Positions 8,399-17,208 of a stretch of DNA of 25,867 nucleotides are shown here, one piece after another. Source of the DNA: Streptomyces sp. MUM 178J (GTDB lineage Bacteria; Actinomycetota; Actinomycetes; Streptomycetales; Streptomycetaceae). Under the pieces are notes generated by a model. It saw only the letters and a program-made list of their open reading frames with translations, ran no database searches and was not told where the DNA came from. The translations under genes and the position numbers were made by a program. The stretch spans positions 1 to 25,867 of the forward strand of contig NZ_JADWYQ010000063.1 of assembly GCF_022414575.1 (NCBI RefSeq), read 5' to 3'. Numbering within the stretch: position 1 is the stretch's first letter; each line of letters opens with the position of its first letter.

Positions 8399-10201
8399 GT
8401 GGCCGGGCGCATCGAGGATTACGCACTCATCGGAGACATGCAGACCGCCGCCCTGGTCTGCCGGGACGGCACGGCCGACTGGCTGTGCCTGCCCCGCTTC
8501 GACTCGCACGCCGTCTTCGCCGGGCTGCTCGGCACCGAGGAACACGGATTCTGGAGACTGGGGCCCGCGCACGAGGAGGGTGCCGAGCCGCCCGCCGCAG
8601 GCCGCCGCCGCTACCGGGGCGACTCGCTGATCCTGGAATCGGAGTGGGACACCGACCGCGGCACGGTGCGGGTGACGGACTTCATGCCGCCCCGCGACGG
8701 CGCGCCACAGCTGATCCGGATCGTGGAGGGGCTCAGCGGCCGGGTGCCGATGCGTTCCACGCTGCGGATGCGGTTCAGCTACGGGCGCATCGTTCCGTGG
8801 GTGCACAAGGTCGACGGCCGTACGGTCGCGGTGGCCGGACCGGACTCCGTGTGGCTGGACAGCCCCACGGAGACGTACGGCGAGGACCTGACCACATACT
8901 CCGACTTCACGGTCGCACAGGGCGACCGGATCGCCTTCACCATCAGCTGGCAGCCCTCGCACCACCAGCCGCCGGCGCTGCCCGACCCGGAGGGGGCCCT
9001 GGAGGCGACGGCGGAGTTCTGGCAAGAGTGGGTGGCCCACTGCACCTACCACGGGCCGTACCGGGAGGCCGTGGTCCGCTCGCTGATCACTCTCAAGGCG
9101 CTCACCTACGCCCCCACCGGCGGCATCGTCGCCGCCCCCACCACCTCCCTGCCCGAGGAGATCGGCGGCGTACGGAACTGGGACTACCGCTACACCTGGC
9201 TGCGCGACGCCGCCATCACCCTCTCCTCCCTGCTGCGCACCGGCTACCGCGAGGAAGCCCGCGCCTGGCGCGAATGGCTCCTGCGGGCCGTCGCCGGAGA
9301 CCCGGAGAACCTGCAGATCATGTATGGGATCGCAGGCGAAAGGGAACTGGGCGAGGCCGAGTTGGACTGGCTGCCCGGCTACGAGGGCTCGGTTCCGGTC
9401 CGGGTGGGCAACGGAGCGGCGCACCAGCTCCAGCTCGACGTGTACGGCGAGGTCACCGAGGCGCTGCATCTGGCGCATATGACGGGCCTGTCGCGCAGCG
9501 ACTACGCCTCGCTGCTGCAGCTGAAGCTGATCCGCTACCTGGAGGAGCACTGGGACCAGCCCGACGAGGGCATCTGGGAGGTCCGCGGCCCCAGGCGGCA
9601 CTTCGTCCACTCCAAGGTCATGGCCTGGGTCGCCGTCGACCGGACGATCAAGCTGATCGAGTCCGGGGACGCGGACGGGCCGCTGGAGCGGTGGCGGGAG
9701 CTGCGCGACGACATCCACCGCGATGTGTGCGAGAAGGGCTACGACAAGGAGCGCAACACCTTCACCCAGTCCTACGGGTCGAAGGAGCTGGACGCCTCCC
9801 TGCTGCTCATTCCGCAGATGGGCTTTCTGCCGCCGGACGACAAGCGGGTCATCGGCACCATCGAGGCCATCCAGCGGGAGCTGTCCACGGAGGACGGCTT
9901 CGTGCTGCGCTATCCGACGGCCGGTGAGGACGCGGGTGTGGACGGCCTGGAAGGGGACGAGGGGGCGTTCCTGGCGTGCTCCTTCTGGCTGGCGGACGAC
10001 CTGGCGATGATCGGTCGGGTGGACGAGGCACGGCGGCTGTTCGAGAAGCTGCTGGCGCTCCGGAACGACCTGGGACTGCTGGCGGAGGAGTGGGATCCGC
10101 GGCTGCAGCGGCAGGTGGGGAACTTCCCGCAGGCGTTCAGCCATGTGCCGCTGATCGACACGGCTCTGCGACTGACGGCCTCGGGGGCGTACGGAGGGTG
10201 A
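8399..10201 (+). CDS. Glycoside hydrolase family 15 protein (glucoamylase/trehalase-like)
   Basis: About 600 residues, the length of bacterial GH15 proteins with an N-terminal beta-sandwich and an (alpha/alpha)6 barrel. Visible: AGRIEDYALIGDMQTAALV at the N-terminus, NWDYRYTWLRDA (about 260-271), DVYGEVTEALHLA, and near the C-terminus EEWDPRLQRQVGNFPQAFSHV, with a likely catalytic Glu. GH15 enzymes invert at alpha-glucosidic ends of starch, maltodextrin or trehalose; mycobacterial relatives are trehalases. Substrate cannot be settled here. No signal peptide, so cytosolic. GTG at 8399 has CTGGAG 6 bases upstream; GTG 8375 and ATG 8393 are in-frame alternatives with poorer spacing. Its stop overlaps the regulator start. 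Confidence 0.92.
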   Translation: MAGRIEDYALIGDMQTAALVCRDGTADWLCLPRFDSHAVFAGLLGTEEHGFWRLGPAHEEGAEPPAAGRRRYRGDSLILESEWDTDRGTVRVTDFMPPRDGAPQLIRIVEGLSGRVPMRSTLRMRFSYGRIVPWVHKVDGRTVAVAGPDSVWLDSPTETYGEDLTTYSDFTVAQGDRIAFTISWQPSHHQPPALPDPEGALEATAEFWQEWVAHCTYHGPYREAVVRSLITLKALTYAPTGGIVAAPTTSLPEEIGGVRNWDYRYTWLRDAAITLSSLLRTGYREEARAWREWLLRAVAGDPENLQIMYGIAGERELGEAELDWLPGYEGSVPVRVGNGAAHQLQLDVYGEVTEALHLAHMTGLSRSDYASLLQLKLIRYLEEHWDQPDEGIWEVRGPRRHFVHSKVMAWVAVDRTIKLIESGDADGPLERWRELRDDIHRDVCEKGYDKERNTFTQSYGSKELDASLLLIPQMGFLPPDDKRVIGTIEAIQRELSTEDGFVLRYPTAGEDAGVDGLEGDEGAFLACSFWLADDLAMIGRVDEARRLFEKLLALRNDLGLLAEEWDPRLQRQVGNFPQAFSHVPLIDTALRLTASGAYGG

Positions 10202-11841
10202 TACCCGCAGGCCAGGGCGGCATCACCGTACAGCGGGCGCTGGAGCTGCCAGGGCTGCGGGCCGGGCTGCCGGAGGTGGTGGCGGGCGCGGAGCGGCTGA
10301 AGCGCACGGTGCGCTGGGTGCACGCGGGCGAGGCGCCGAACATCGCCTCGCTGCTCAAGGGCGGTGAGCTGCTGCTGACCACGGGCCTCGGACTCGGTGC
10401 GCGCCCGGCCGAGCAGCGGGCCTTCGTCCGGCAGCTGGCGGAGCGCGGGATCGCGGCGCTGGTGGTAGAGCTGGGACCGCGGTTCTCCCGGCTGCCGGCC
10501 ACGATCGTGGAGGCGGCGCGGGCCGCCGGGCTGCCGCTGGTGCAGCTGCACCGGGAGGTCCCCTTCGTCACGGTGACGGAGGAGATCCATACGGAGATCG
10601 TCAACGGCCACTACGCCCTGCTGCGGCAGGCCGAGGATGTGCACCGGCGGTGCACGGGGGTCCTGCTGGAGGGCGGCGGGGCGCCTCAGGTGCTGCGCAT
10701 CCTGGCGGACTTCACGGCCAACCCGGTCTTTCTCGAGACACCGGACGGGCAGCTGCTCTACGCGGCGTCAGCGGGCGCCGGCGAGGCCGCCGCGGACCCG
10801 CTCCAGGTGTGGGAGGGGCTGCGGGGCGGGCGGGAAGCCCGGCAGTCCCCGCCGGCCGGGACCCTGCTGGTGGACGTGCCCGGCGGCGGTCAGGGGGCCG
10901 GTTCGCTACGGGCCCGGCTCGTCCTGCTCTCCGTGGAAGCCCCGCTGCTGCCGGTGCACCGGATGGCGGCGGAGCGGGCCGCGGGGCTGCTGGCGGTGGT
11001 GCTGATGCAGGCCCGCCAGGAGGAGGAGCTGGCCGCCCGCGGCCGCGGAGACTTCCTCACGGACCTCGCGGAGGGCCGCATCGCCGCCGAGGACGCCCCC
11101 GCGCAGGCCCGGGTGCTGGGTTTCAAGCCCGGCGAGGGCCCGCTGCTGCCCGTGGTGATGCGGCTCGCCGCCGATCCCGCCCCCTCCCTTGCCCCTTCCG
11201 GCAACTGGGCGGCGCTGGCCCGGGCCGTGCTGGAGGAGCTCTCGTCGGTCGGGGTGCCCGTGCTGCTCGGGGTGCGGCCGGTCGAGGGCCGGGTGCCGCT
11301 GCTGCTCGGGCTGCGCTCCGAGTCGGAGCGGACGGCGGTCGCGGACCGTGTTGCCACCGCGCTGCGGGCCGGGGTGGCCCGCGCGGGTCTGGAACGGGCC
11401 GGGATACGACCGCCGGTGGTCGTGGTGGGCATGGCGGGCGGCTGGGCGGCGGCATCGGCGGGGCTGCGGCACGCGGCGGAGACGGCGACGGCGGCACAGG
11501 GGCTGCCGGAGCGGGCGTGGCACGACGCACGGCGGCTGGACATCGACCTGCTGCTGTGGCGACTGCGGGGCCATCCGGACCTGGCGGCCTTCGTGGACCG
11601 CGCGATCGGCCCCTTGCTTGCCCACGACGCGACCTCGCGGCCGCCGCTGCTGCCCACGCTGGAGACGTATCTGGCGCACGCCGGCCGCAAGGCGGAGACG
11701 GCGCGCGAGCTCCATCTGAACCGGCAGACGCTCTACAACCGGCTGGCCCGCATCTCCGAACTCCTCGGCACGGACCTGGACGACCCCCAAACGGTGCTGG
11801 CGCTCAGTCTGTCCCTGCGCGCCCGACGCCACACGCCCTGA
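10198..11841 (+). CDS. PucR/CdaR-family transcriptional regulator
   Basis: 547 residues. The N-terminal part (about 9-125) is a PucR-type sensor domain: TVQRALELPGLRAGLPEVVAG, then HAGEAPNIASLLKGGELLLTTGLGLG. The middle (about 290-430) resembles the GGDEF-like region of CdaR proteins. The C-terminal HTH_30 domain contains AETARELHLNRQTLYNRLARISELLG. Such proteins usually respond to a small metabolite in catabolism. Its GTG start shares four bases (GTGA) with the GH15 stop, so the two are translationally coupled; GGAGG directly abuts the start, which is too close for independent initiation. The ligand is unknown; pairing with GH15 suggests a sugar-linked signal, by inference only. Confidence 0.9.
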   Translation: MIPAGQGGITVQRALELPGLRAGLPEVVAGAERLKRTVRWVHAGEAPNIASLLKGGELLLTTGLGLGARPAEQRAFVRQLAERGIAALVVELGPRFSRLPATIVEAARAAGLPLVQLHREVPFVTVTEEIHTEIVNGHYALLRQAEDVHRRCTGVLLEGGGAPQVLRILADFTANPVFLETPDGQLLYAASAGAGEAAADPLQVWEGLRGGREARQSPPAGTLLVDVPGGGQGAGSLRARLVLLSVEAPLLPVHRMAAERAAGLLAVVLMQARQEEELAARGRGDFLTDLAEGRIAAEDAPAQARVLGFKPGEGPLLPVVMRLAADPAPSLAPSGNWAALARAVLEELSSVGVPVLLGVRPVEGRVPLLLGLRSESERTAVADRVATALRAGVARAGLERAGIRPPVVVVGMAGGWAAASAGLRHAAETATAAQGLPERAWHDARRLDIDLLLWRLRGHPDLAAFVDRAIGPLLAHDATSRPPLLPTLETYLAHAGRKAETARELHLNRQTLYNRLARISELLGTDLDDPQTVLALSLSLRARRHTP

Positions 11842-11849
11842 CGGGCGGT

Positions 11850-11880
11850 CCGCCCCTCCCAGGGGCGGGGGGTTTCTCTT
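11850..11880 (+). terminator. Intrinsic terminator of the GH15-PucR operon
   Basis: CCGCCCCT (11850-11857), loop CCC, AGGGGCGG (11861-11868), followed by GGGGTTTCTCTT. Nine bases past the PucR stop; stem plus U-rich tail make it a good intrinsic terminator. Confidence 0.8.
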
Positions 11881-12009
11881 GCGGGGCTGCCGCCCCGCAC
11901 CCCGCACCCCGGCGGCTCCGCGCCGAACCGCCACCCCTGGCCCGCCCACACGGCCGCCCCGCACCGAGACCGGACGCTCTGCCCCCGGCCCCCGTACACG
12001 GCACAGCCG

Positions 12010-12131
12010 ACACGCCGCGAAGCCGGCACACCGCAGGGCACCGGGGCGGCGGCCCCGCCATGCCGCGCCGCGGACAAGGGCCGGGGACTCGCCCCCGCTG
12101 CCCCAGGCCCCCCGCACCGCGAAGCCGGCGC
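12010..12131. repeat. 122-bp direct repeat, copy 1
   Basis: Matches copy 2 at 12188-12309 at 120 of 122 positions (differences at 12061 and 12076). It begins ACACGCCGCGAAGCC and ends GAAGCCGGCGC, and contains a GGGGC-GGCG-GCCCC hairpin. The 178-base period includes 56 bases of unrelated sequence, so it is not a simple tandem array. Confidence 0.9.
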
Positions 12132-12187
12132 ACAACCGGGGCGGACCACTCCGACGCCGACCGGAGGCACGCACGGTCGGCACCTCA

Positions 12188-12309
12188 ACACGCCGCGAAG
12201 CCGGCACACCGCAGGGCACCGGGGCGGCGGCCCCGCCACGCCGCGCCGCGGACGAGGGCCGGGGACTCGCCCCCGCTGCCCCAGGCCCCCCGCACCGCGA
12301 AGCCGGCGC
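12188..12309. repeat. 122-bp direct repeat, copy 2
   Basis: Second copy of the spacer repeat, two substitutions from copy 1, ending 52 bases before the glycosyltransferase stop codon. The near identity implies a recent duplication or continuing gene conversion. Confidence 0.9.
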
Positions 12310-12361
12310 GCCGCGGGGTCGGGCGGCAGCGCCGGTTTCCTGATGGGCTGGGGCCCGGTGC

Positions 12362-13498
12362 CTAGCCCCGGTTCCGGGGAGGGGCGGGGTGGGGGAAGCC
12401 CTGCGTCAGCTCGTCGTACACGCTCAGCACCTGCGCCACCGTCTCGTCCTCCGTCGGCCATGTCCCCGCCTGCCGCCTCCCCGCCTCTCCCAGGTCCATC
12501 CGACGCCCCTCGTCTCCCAGCAGCCTCGCCACCGCCCCGGACAGCGCCGCCGCATCCCCGTACGGGACCAGTTCCGCCGCGTCGCCGACAAGTTCCGGCA
12601 CGCCGCCGACGGCCGTCGCGACCAGCGGGACGCCCAGCCGCAGCGCCTCCTGCGCCAGCAGGGAGCGGGCTTCCCAGCGGCTGGGGAGGACCGCGACGTC
12701 CGCCGCGGCGAGCAGTTCCCCGACGTCCTCCCGGCGGCCCGTCAGCCGTACGGGCAGCCCTTCCTCGTCCACGCGCCGCTGCAGCGCCGCCCGTTCCCGG
12801 CCCTCCCCGGCGATCACCAGCAACGGCACCGGCTCCAGCTCGCGCCACAACCGCGCCGCGTCCAGCAGCGTCCGGTAGCCCCGGTGCGGCTCCAGCGAGC
12901 CGACCGCGATCAGCAGGGGGCGGTCCACCGCGCCCAGTTCGGCCCTGAGCTTCCCGGTCAGGTCGGCGCCCGGTCCGCCGCCGTCCTTCGGCGTGCCCGC
13001 CACGAGCGTGGCGGGCACCGCGATGGGCGCGAGCCGGGCGTCCCGCGCACCCCGTCTGCGGGCCCGGTCGACCAGTTCGGAGCAGGTGCCGAGGACCACC
13101 GCGGATGCCCGCACGGCTCTGCGCTCCAGCAGGCGCAGCAACTGCTTGCGCGGTCCGTCGAGCTGCGCCCGCGCATGCCAGGTGACGACGAGCGGCACGC
13201 GCTGCCCGGTCAGCGCCAGCGCGCACCGCATGGCCGCGTGCAGCCCATGCGCGTGGACCACATCCGCCTCGGCGCACACCGCCCGCAACGCGGTCACGGC
13301 CGCCGGATCGCTGCGCCCCGGCACGGGAGCGAAGCACGCTCCCGCGCCCGGGAAGTCATAGACGTTCTCCATTTCGGCGGGCGCGCACACCGTCACCCGC
13401 ACGCCCCGCGCCACCAGCCCCGCGGCCAGTGATCTGACGTGCGCACTGCTGCCCGCGCTGCCGCCGCCCAGCACCTGGACCGTACGCAGCTGTGTCAC
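12362..13498 (-). CDS. GT4-family glycosyltransferase
   Basis: About 378 residues, GT-B fold. The N-terminal Rossmann half has LRTVQVLGGGSAGSSAHVRSLAAGL and VVHAHGLHAAM; the C-terminal half has LLIAVGSLEPHRGYRTLLDAA, VIAGEGRERAAL, ADVAVLPSRWEARSLLAQEALRLG and GGVPELVGD. E-ARSLLAQ-E is the EX7E motif that binds the donor sugar nucleotide. Donor and acceptor are unknown. The start is uncertain: GTG at 13498 gives the conserved N-terminus but lacks a clear Shine-Dalgarno sequence; an ATG at 13555 would place the start inside the recN terminator hairpin, so I prefer 13498. It follows recN with a hairpin between, so is probably a separate unit. Its end converges on the PucR gene. Confidence 0.9.
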   Translation of the reverse strand: MTQLRTVQVLGGGSAGSSAHVRSLAAGLVARGVRVTVCAPAEMENVYDFPGAGACFAPVPGRSDPAAVTALRAVCAEADVVHAHGLHAAMRCALALTGQRVPLVVTWHARAQLDGPRKQLLRLLERRAVRASAVVLGTCSELVDRARRRGARDARLAPIAVPATLVAGTPKDGGGPGADLTGKLRAELGAVDRPLLIAVGSLEPHRGYRTLLDAARLWRELEPVPLLVIAGEGRERAALQRRVDEEGLPVRLTGRREDVGELLAAADVAVLPSRWEARSLLAQEALRLGVPLVATAVGGVPELVGDAAELVPYGDAAALSGAVARLLGDEGRRMDLGEAGRRQAGTWPTEDETVAQVLSVYDELTQGFPHPAPPRNRG

Positions 13499-13557
13499 GC
13501 GCCAAGGATGCCAGTCCGCACGCGCGTTCCGGCACCGCTCGGAGGCCCTTGCCATGC

Positions 13558-13596
13558 CTCAAGCGGGAACTGGACGCCAGGCTTCACCCACTTGAG
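13558..13596 (-). terminator. Nested hairpin downstream of recN
   Basis: Outer arms CTCAAGCGGG (13558-13567) and CCCACTTGAG (13587-13596), nine of ten pairs, enclosing CTGG-ACG-CCAG. It lies 24 bases after the recN stop and would end the tlyA-NADK-recN transcript. No strong U-tract. Confidence 0.5.
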
Positions 13597-13620
13597 TGAG
13601 ATCGGGCCAAACTCTTGGCA

Positions 13621-15372
13621 CTACACCTCAAGACGTGCTGTGGCCAGCAGCTCCTCCGCATGCGCACGGGCGGTCTCGGAGTCCTCCTGTCCCGCCAGCA
13701 TGCGGGACAGCTCCCGTACCCGGTCCTCGCCCTCCAGCACGGTCACCCCGCTGCGGGTCACCGATCCGTCGTTCGTCTTCTCCACCAGCAGTTGCCGGTC
13801 GGCGAAGGCCGCCACCTGCGGCAGATGCGTCACCACGACCACCTGCGCCGATTTTGCGAGCTTGGCCAGCCGTCGGCCGATCTCCACCGCCGCCTTGCCG
13901 CCGACGCCCGCGTCCACCTCGTCGAAGAGATAGGTCGGCACCGGGTCGGTCCCGGCGAAGACGACTTCCACGGCCAGCATCACCCTCGACAGCTCGCCGC
14001 CTGACGCGCCCTTGGCGATCGGCCGCGGCGGCGCGCCGGGGTGCGGGGCGAGCAGCAGCTCGACCTCGTCCGCGCCGGTCGGCCCGTACGCCACCGACCG
14101 TCCGCCGACCTCGACGCCCGACGTCTCGTCGGCCGCCTCGGTCTGCCGGATCGCGAACGACACGCGCGCGTGCGGCATGGCGAGCGAGGAGAGCTCCCCG
14201 GTCACGGCCTCGGCGAAGCGTGCCGCGGCCTCGGAGCGGGCGTCGGTCAGCGCCTGCGCCAGCACGGACAACTCGCCGCGCAGCACGTCCCGCTCGTTCG
14301 CAAGCTCCCCGATCCGCTCGTCGTCGCCGTCGAGTTCGGTCAGCCGGGCGGCGCTCTGCTCCGCCCAAGCCAGCACGGCGGCGATGTCCTCGCCGTATTT
14401 TCGGGTCAGCTGGCCAAGGGCCGCACGCCGCTCCTCGACGGCGGCGAGCCGCAGCGGATCGGCATCCAGATTGTCCGCGTATCCGGCGAGTTCGCCCGCC
14501 ACGTCTCCGAGGAGGATCGAGATCTCCCCCATTCGGTCGGCGAGCGCCGCCAGCGCGGGGTCGTGGGAGCGCACGGCCTCCAGCGCGCGCCCGGCGCTCG
14601 CGACGAGCGTGGCGCCGTCGACCGCCTCGGGGTCCTCCGGGTTCCCGGCGAGCGCGGCGTGGGCGACGGACGCGGCGGAGGCGAGGGCTTCGGCGTGCCC
14701 GAGCCGTTCGGCCTCCGCGGCGAGTTCCAGGTCCTCACCCGCCAGCGGCTCGACCGCCGCGATCTCGTCCAGGCCAAATCGCAGCAGATCCGCTTCCTGG
14801 GCCCGCTCACGCGCCCGTGTGGTCAGCTCGTCCAGTTCCGCACAGACGGCTCTCAGCCGACGGTAGGCGGCCGTGTACTTGGCGTACGGCACGCCGACCG
14901 CGTCGCCCGCGTACCGGTCGAGCGCCTCCCGTTGCCGTGCGGGCCGCAGCAACCCCTGCTGGTCGGTCTGACCGTGCACGGCGACCAGTTCGTCGGCCAG
15001 TTCGGCCAGCATCCCCACCGGCACGGACCGCCCGCCCACATGGGCGCGGGAGCGCCCCTCGGCGGAGACGGTGCGGCTGATGAGCAGGGCGCCCTCGTCG
15101 AGCTCGGCGCCCGCCTCCGCGGCCCGTACGGCGGCGGACCCGGAGGCGGACACGCCGATCCGCCCCTCCACCACCGCCGACTTCGCACCGATCCGCACCA
15201 GGGCCGGGTCCGCGCGGCCGCCGAGCAGCAGGCCCAGGCTGGTGACGACCATGGTCTTGCCCGCGCCCGTCTCGCCGGTCACCGCGGTGAACCCGGGTGA
15301 CAGCTCGACGACCGCGTCATCGATGACCCCGAGTGACCGTATCCGCATCTCCTCCAACACGGACACGACCAT
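13621..15372 (-). CDS. recN: DNA repair protein RecN
   Basis: SMC-like ATPase of double-strand-break repair. About 583 residues from ATG 15372. Visible: MRIRSLGVIDDAVVELSPGF, Walker A GETGAGKT (33-40), long Ala/Glu/Arg-rich helices forming the coiled coil in the middle, signature GASGGELSRVMLAVEV, Walker B TYLFDEVDAGVGG, and VTHLPQVAAFADRQLLVEK. Full length for the family. The frame extends to a TTG at 15435, but homologous sequence begins at MVVSVLEEMRIR; there is no strong Shine-Dalgarno sequence, so the exact start is open. It is 78 bases downstream of the NAD kinase and shares its operon. Confidence 0.97.
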   Translation of the reverse strand: MVVSVLEEMRIRSLGVIDDAVVELSPGFTAVTGETGAGKTMVVTSLGLLLGGRADPALVRIGAKSAVVEGRIGVSASGSAAVRAAEAGAELDEGALLISRTVSAEGRSRAHVGGRSVPVGMLAELADELVAVHGQTDQQGLLRPARQREALDRYAGDAVGVPYAKYTAAYRRLRAVCAELDELTTRARERAQEADLLRFGLDEIAAVEPLAGEDLELAAEAERLGHAEALASAASVAHAALAGNPEDPEAVDGATLVASAGRALEAVRSHDPALAALADRMGEISILLGDVAGELAGYADNLDADPLRLAAVEERRAALGQLTRKYGEDIAAVLAWAEQSAARLTELDGDDERIGELANERDVLRGELSVLAQALTDARSEAAARFAEAVTGELSSLAMPHARVSFAIRQTEAADETSGVEVGGRSVAYGPTGADEVELLLAPHPGAPPRPIAKGASGGELSRVMLAVEVVFAGTDPVPTYLFDEVDAGVGGKAAVEIGRRLAKLAKSAQVVVVTHLPQVAAFADRQLLVEKTNDGSVTRSGVTVLEGEDRVRELSRMLAGQEDSETARAHAEELLATARLEV

Positions 15373-15450
15373 ACGAGGTCCGGGGCCCGCTGTGCGACGG
15401 ACCCCGGCGGGGGATTCACTCTCCCGGGAGGACAACCGGAATATCCGGCT

Positions 15451-16389
15451 CTAGTGGGGCGCGCCCCGCCACCCCGACACCGGCAGCGCGAACTTCGCGA
15501 CCAGCCGGTCGGTGAACGACGCGTGGTGCAGTCTCGCCAGCCGGACCGGGACGGCCCCTCTGCGCACCTCCACCCGCGCCCCCGAGGGCAGTTCCGCGGT
15601 TCTGCGTCCGTCGCACCACAGCACCCCGTGCGGCGTGTGCGGCTGCACCTCCACGGCCAGCACCGAGGACGGGGACGTCACCAGCGGCTTGGCGAACAGG
15701 GCGTGTGCGCCGATCGGCACCATCAGCAGCGCCTCCACTTCGGGCCAGACGACCGGCCCGCCGGCGGAGAAGGCGTAGGCGGTCGAGCCGGTCGGCGTGG
15801 CGCAGACGATGCCGTCACAGCCGAACCCGGTCACCGGCCGCCCGTCGATCTCCAGGATGACCTCCAGCATCCGCTCCGGCGACACCTTCTGCACGGCCGC
15901 CTCGTTGAGCGCCCAGTCGCGGTGCACCACATCGCCGTTGCTGTGCACGACGACGTCGACGGTCATCCGCTCCTCGACCTCGTACGCGCGCGTGACGACC
16001 CGGTCGACGACCTTGTCGAGGTCGTCGCGCTCCGCCTCGGCGAGAAAACCCACCCGCCCCAGGTTGACCCCGAGCATCGGCACCCCGGACGCGCGGGCGA
16101 ACTCCGCACCGCGCAGCAGCGTCCCGTCGCCGCCCAGCACCACCAGCAGCTCACAGCCGTCGAGCACATCGGGCTTGGCCTCGGAGACCGTCTCCACGGC
16201 CTCCGGCAGCGGCAGATCGGCCGCCTCCGCCTCCAGCACGCGGACGCCGATCCCGCTGCGCAGCAGCCCCTGGACGACGAGCTCGGCGCTGCGGACCGCC
16301 GCGGGTCTTCCGGTGTGGGCGAGCAGGAAGACGGTGCGCGCGTGTCCTGATGCCGCTGCCGGTGTCGCTGTCGTTGTCGTCTTTGTCAA
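15451..16389 (-). CDS. nadK: NAD kinase
   Basis: Phosphorylates NAD to NADP; cytosolic. 312 residues. Motifs: GGDGT (86-90) of the phosphate-donor site, NE (162-163) for ribose binding, and TPTGSTAYAFSAGGP (198-212). VRLARLHHASFTDRLVAKFALPVSGWRG is the usual actinobacterial C-terminus. The start is TTG, with GGAGGG 6 bases upstream; TTGA overlaps the tlyA stop by four bases, indicating translational coupling. The N-terminus is Thr-rich (TKTTTTATPAAASG) and likely disordered. Operon order tlyA - nadK - recN matches mycobacteria and other actinobacteria. Confidence 0.97.
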   Translation of the reverse strand: MTKTTTTATPAAASGHARTVFLLAHTGRPAAVRSAELVVQGLLRSGIGVRVLEAEAADLPLPEAVETVSEAKPDVLDGCELLVVLGGDGTLLRGAEFARASGVPMLGVNLGRVGFLAEAERDDLDKVVDRVVTRAYEVEERMTVDVVVHSNGDVVHRDWALNEAAVQKVSPERMLEVILEIDGRPVTGFGCDGIVCATPTGSTAYAFSAGGPVVWPEVEALLMVPIGAHALFAKPLVTSPSSVLAVEVQPHTPHGVLWCDGRRTAELPSGARVEVRRGAVPVRLARLHHASFTDRLVAKFALPVSGWRGAPH

Positions 16390-17201
16390 CGAGGTCCCTC
16401 CGCCACTGCACGGTCGACGTCAGCCGGGTCGAGCTCCGGGGCTCCGGCTCGGAGCCAGAGAAAATACTCGACGTTTCCGGACGGCCCGGGCAACGGACTT
16501 GCGGTAACCCCCCGTACCCCGAGGCCGAGTTCCGCCGCCTGCCGGGCGACGGTCCGCACCGCCTCCGCACGCAGCTCGGGGCTGCGGACGACACCGCCGC
16601 TGCCGAGCCGCTCCTTGCCCACCTCGAACTGCGGCTTCACCATCAGCACCAGGTCGGCGTCGGGGGCGGCGCAGCGCACCAGCGCGGGCAGCACCAGACC
16701 CAGGGGAATGAAGGACAGATCACCCACAATCAGTTCGGCCGGATCGCCTTCGATGGCGTCGAGCGTCAATTCACGTACGTTGGTACGGTCCTTGACGGTG
16801 ACGCGTTCATCGCTCTGCAGCGACCACGCGAGCTGCCCGTAGCCGACGTCGACGGCGACGACATGCGCGGCCCCGGCGCGCAGCAGCACATCGGTGAAGC
16901 CGCCGGTCGACGCGCCCGCGTCCAGCGCCCGCCGCCCCTCGACCTTCAGGCCGAGCGGGGTGAACGCGGCGAGCGCGCCGGCGAGCTTGTGCCCGCCCCG
17001 CGACACATAGTCCGGATCGCTGTCGTCGGCCGCGACCACGATCGCGGCGCTCGTCTCCACCTGTGTGGCGGACTTGGCCGCCGTGGCTCCGCCGACGGTG
17101 ACCCGCCCCGCGGCGATCAGCTGGCCGGCGTGCTCCCGCGAGCGGGCGAGCTTACGGCGGACCAGTTCTGCGTCGAGACGGCGGCGGGCGACTCCTGCCA
17201 C
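16386..17201 (-). CDS. tlyA: TlyA-family rRNA 2'-O-methyltransferase
   Basis: Predicted to methylate 2'-hydroxyls of 16S C1409 and 23S C1920 using S-adenosylmethionine; in mycobacteria loss gives capreomycin resistance. 271 residues. An S4 RNA-binding domain (about 5-60: RRRLDAELVRRKLARSREHAGQLI) is joined to an RrmJ-like fold. SAM loop LDAGASTGGFTDVLL (93-107), DVGYGQL (118-124). The catalytic K-D-K-E set is Lys72 (GGHKLAGAL), Asp161 (DLSF), Lys189 (MVKPQFEVGK) and Glu245 (GNVEYFLWL). The GTG start has AGGAG 11 bases upstream, lying across the stop of the preceding small gene, which suggests coupling. Confidence 0.96.
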   Translation of the reverse strand: MAGVARRRLDAELVRRKLARSREHAGQLIAAGRVTVGGATAAKSATQVETSAAIVVAADDSDPDYVSRGGHKLAGALAAFTPLGLKVEGRRALDAGASTGGFTDVLLRAGAAHVVAVDVGYGQLAWSLQSDERVTVKDRTNVRELTLDAIEGDPAELIVGDLSFIPLGLVLPALVRCAAPDADLVLMVKPQFEVGKERLGSGGVVRSPELRAEAVRTVARQAAELGLGVRGVTASPLPGPSGNVEYFLWLRAGAPELDPADVDRAVAEGPR

Positions 17202-17208
17202 GGCGGTT

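Larger units (their letters stand above)
11842..12361. other. Non-coding convergent spacer with 122-bp direct repeats
   Basis: About 520 bases between the convergent PucR and glycosyltransferase genes. It holds the PucR terminator, a GCGGGGC-TGCC-GCCCCGC hairpin (11881-11898), two near-identical 122-bp repeats (12010-12131, 12188-12309), and the motif CCGCGAAGCCGGC four times. Long frames cross it on both strands but simply reflect the lack of stop codons. Confidence 0.65.

Noticed and set aside
8327..10144. 605-residue minus-strand ORF opposite the GH15 gene
   Set aside because: Antisense shadow; the plus strand carries GH15 motifs along the whole length.
10650..12365. 571-residue plus-strand ORF overlapping PucR and the spacer
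   Set aside because: Out of frame with PucR and very rich in Gly/Pro/Arg/Ala; it continues into repeats only because stop codons are rare.
11733..13337. 534-residue minus-strand ORF through the 122-bp repeats into the glycosyltransferase region
   Set aside because: It is out of frame with the glycosyltransferase, has no family motif, and covers spacer repeats.
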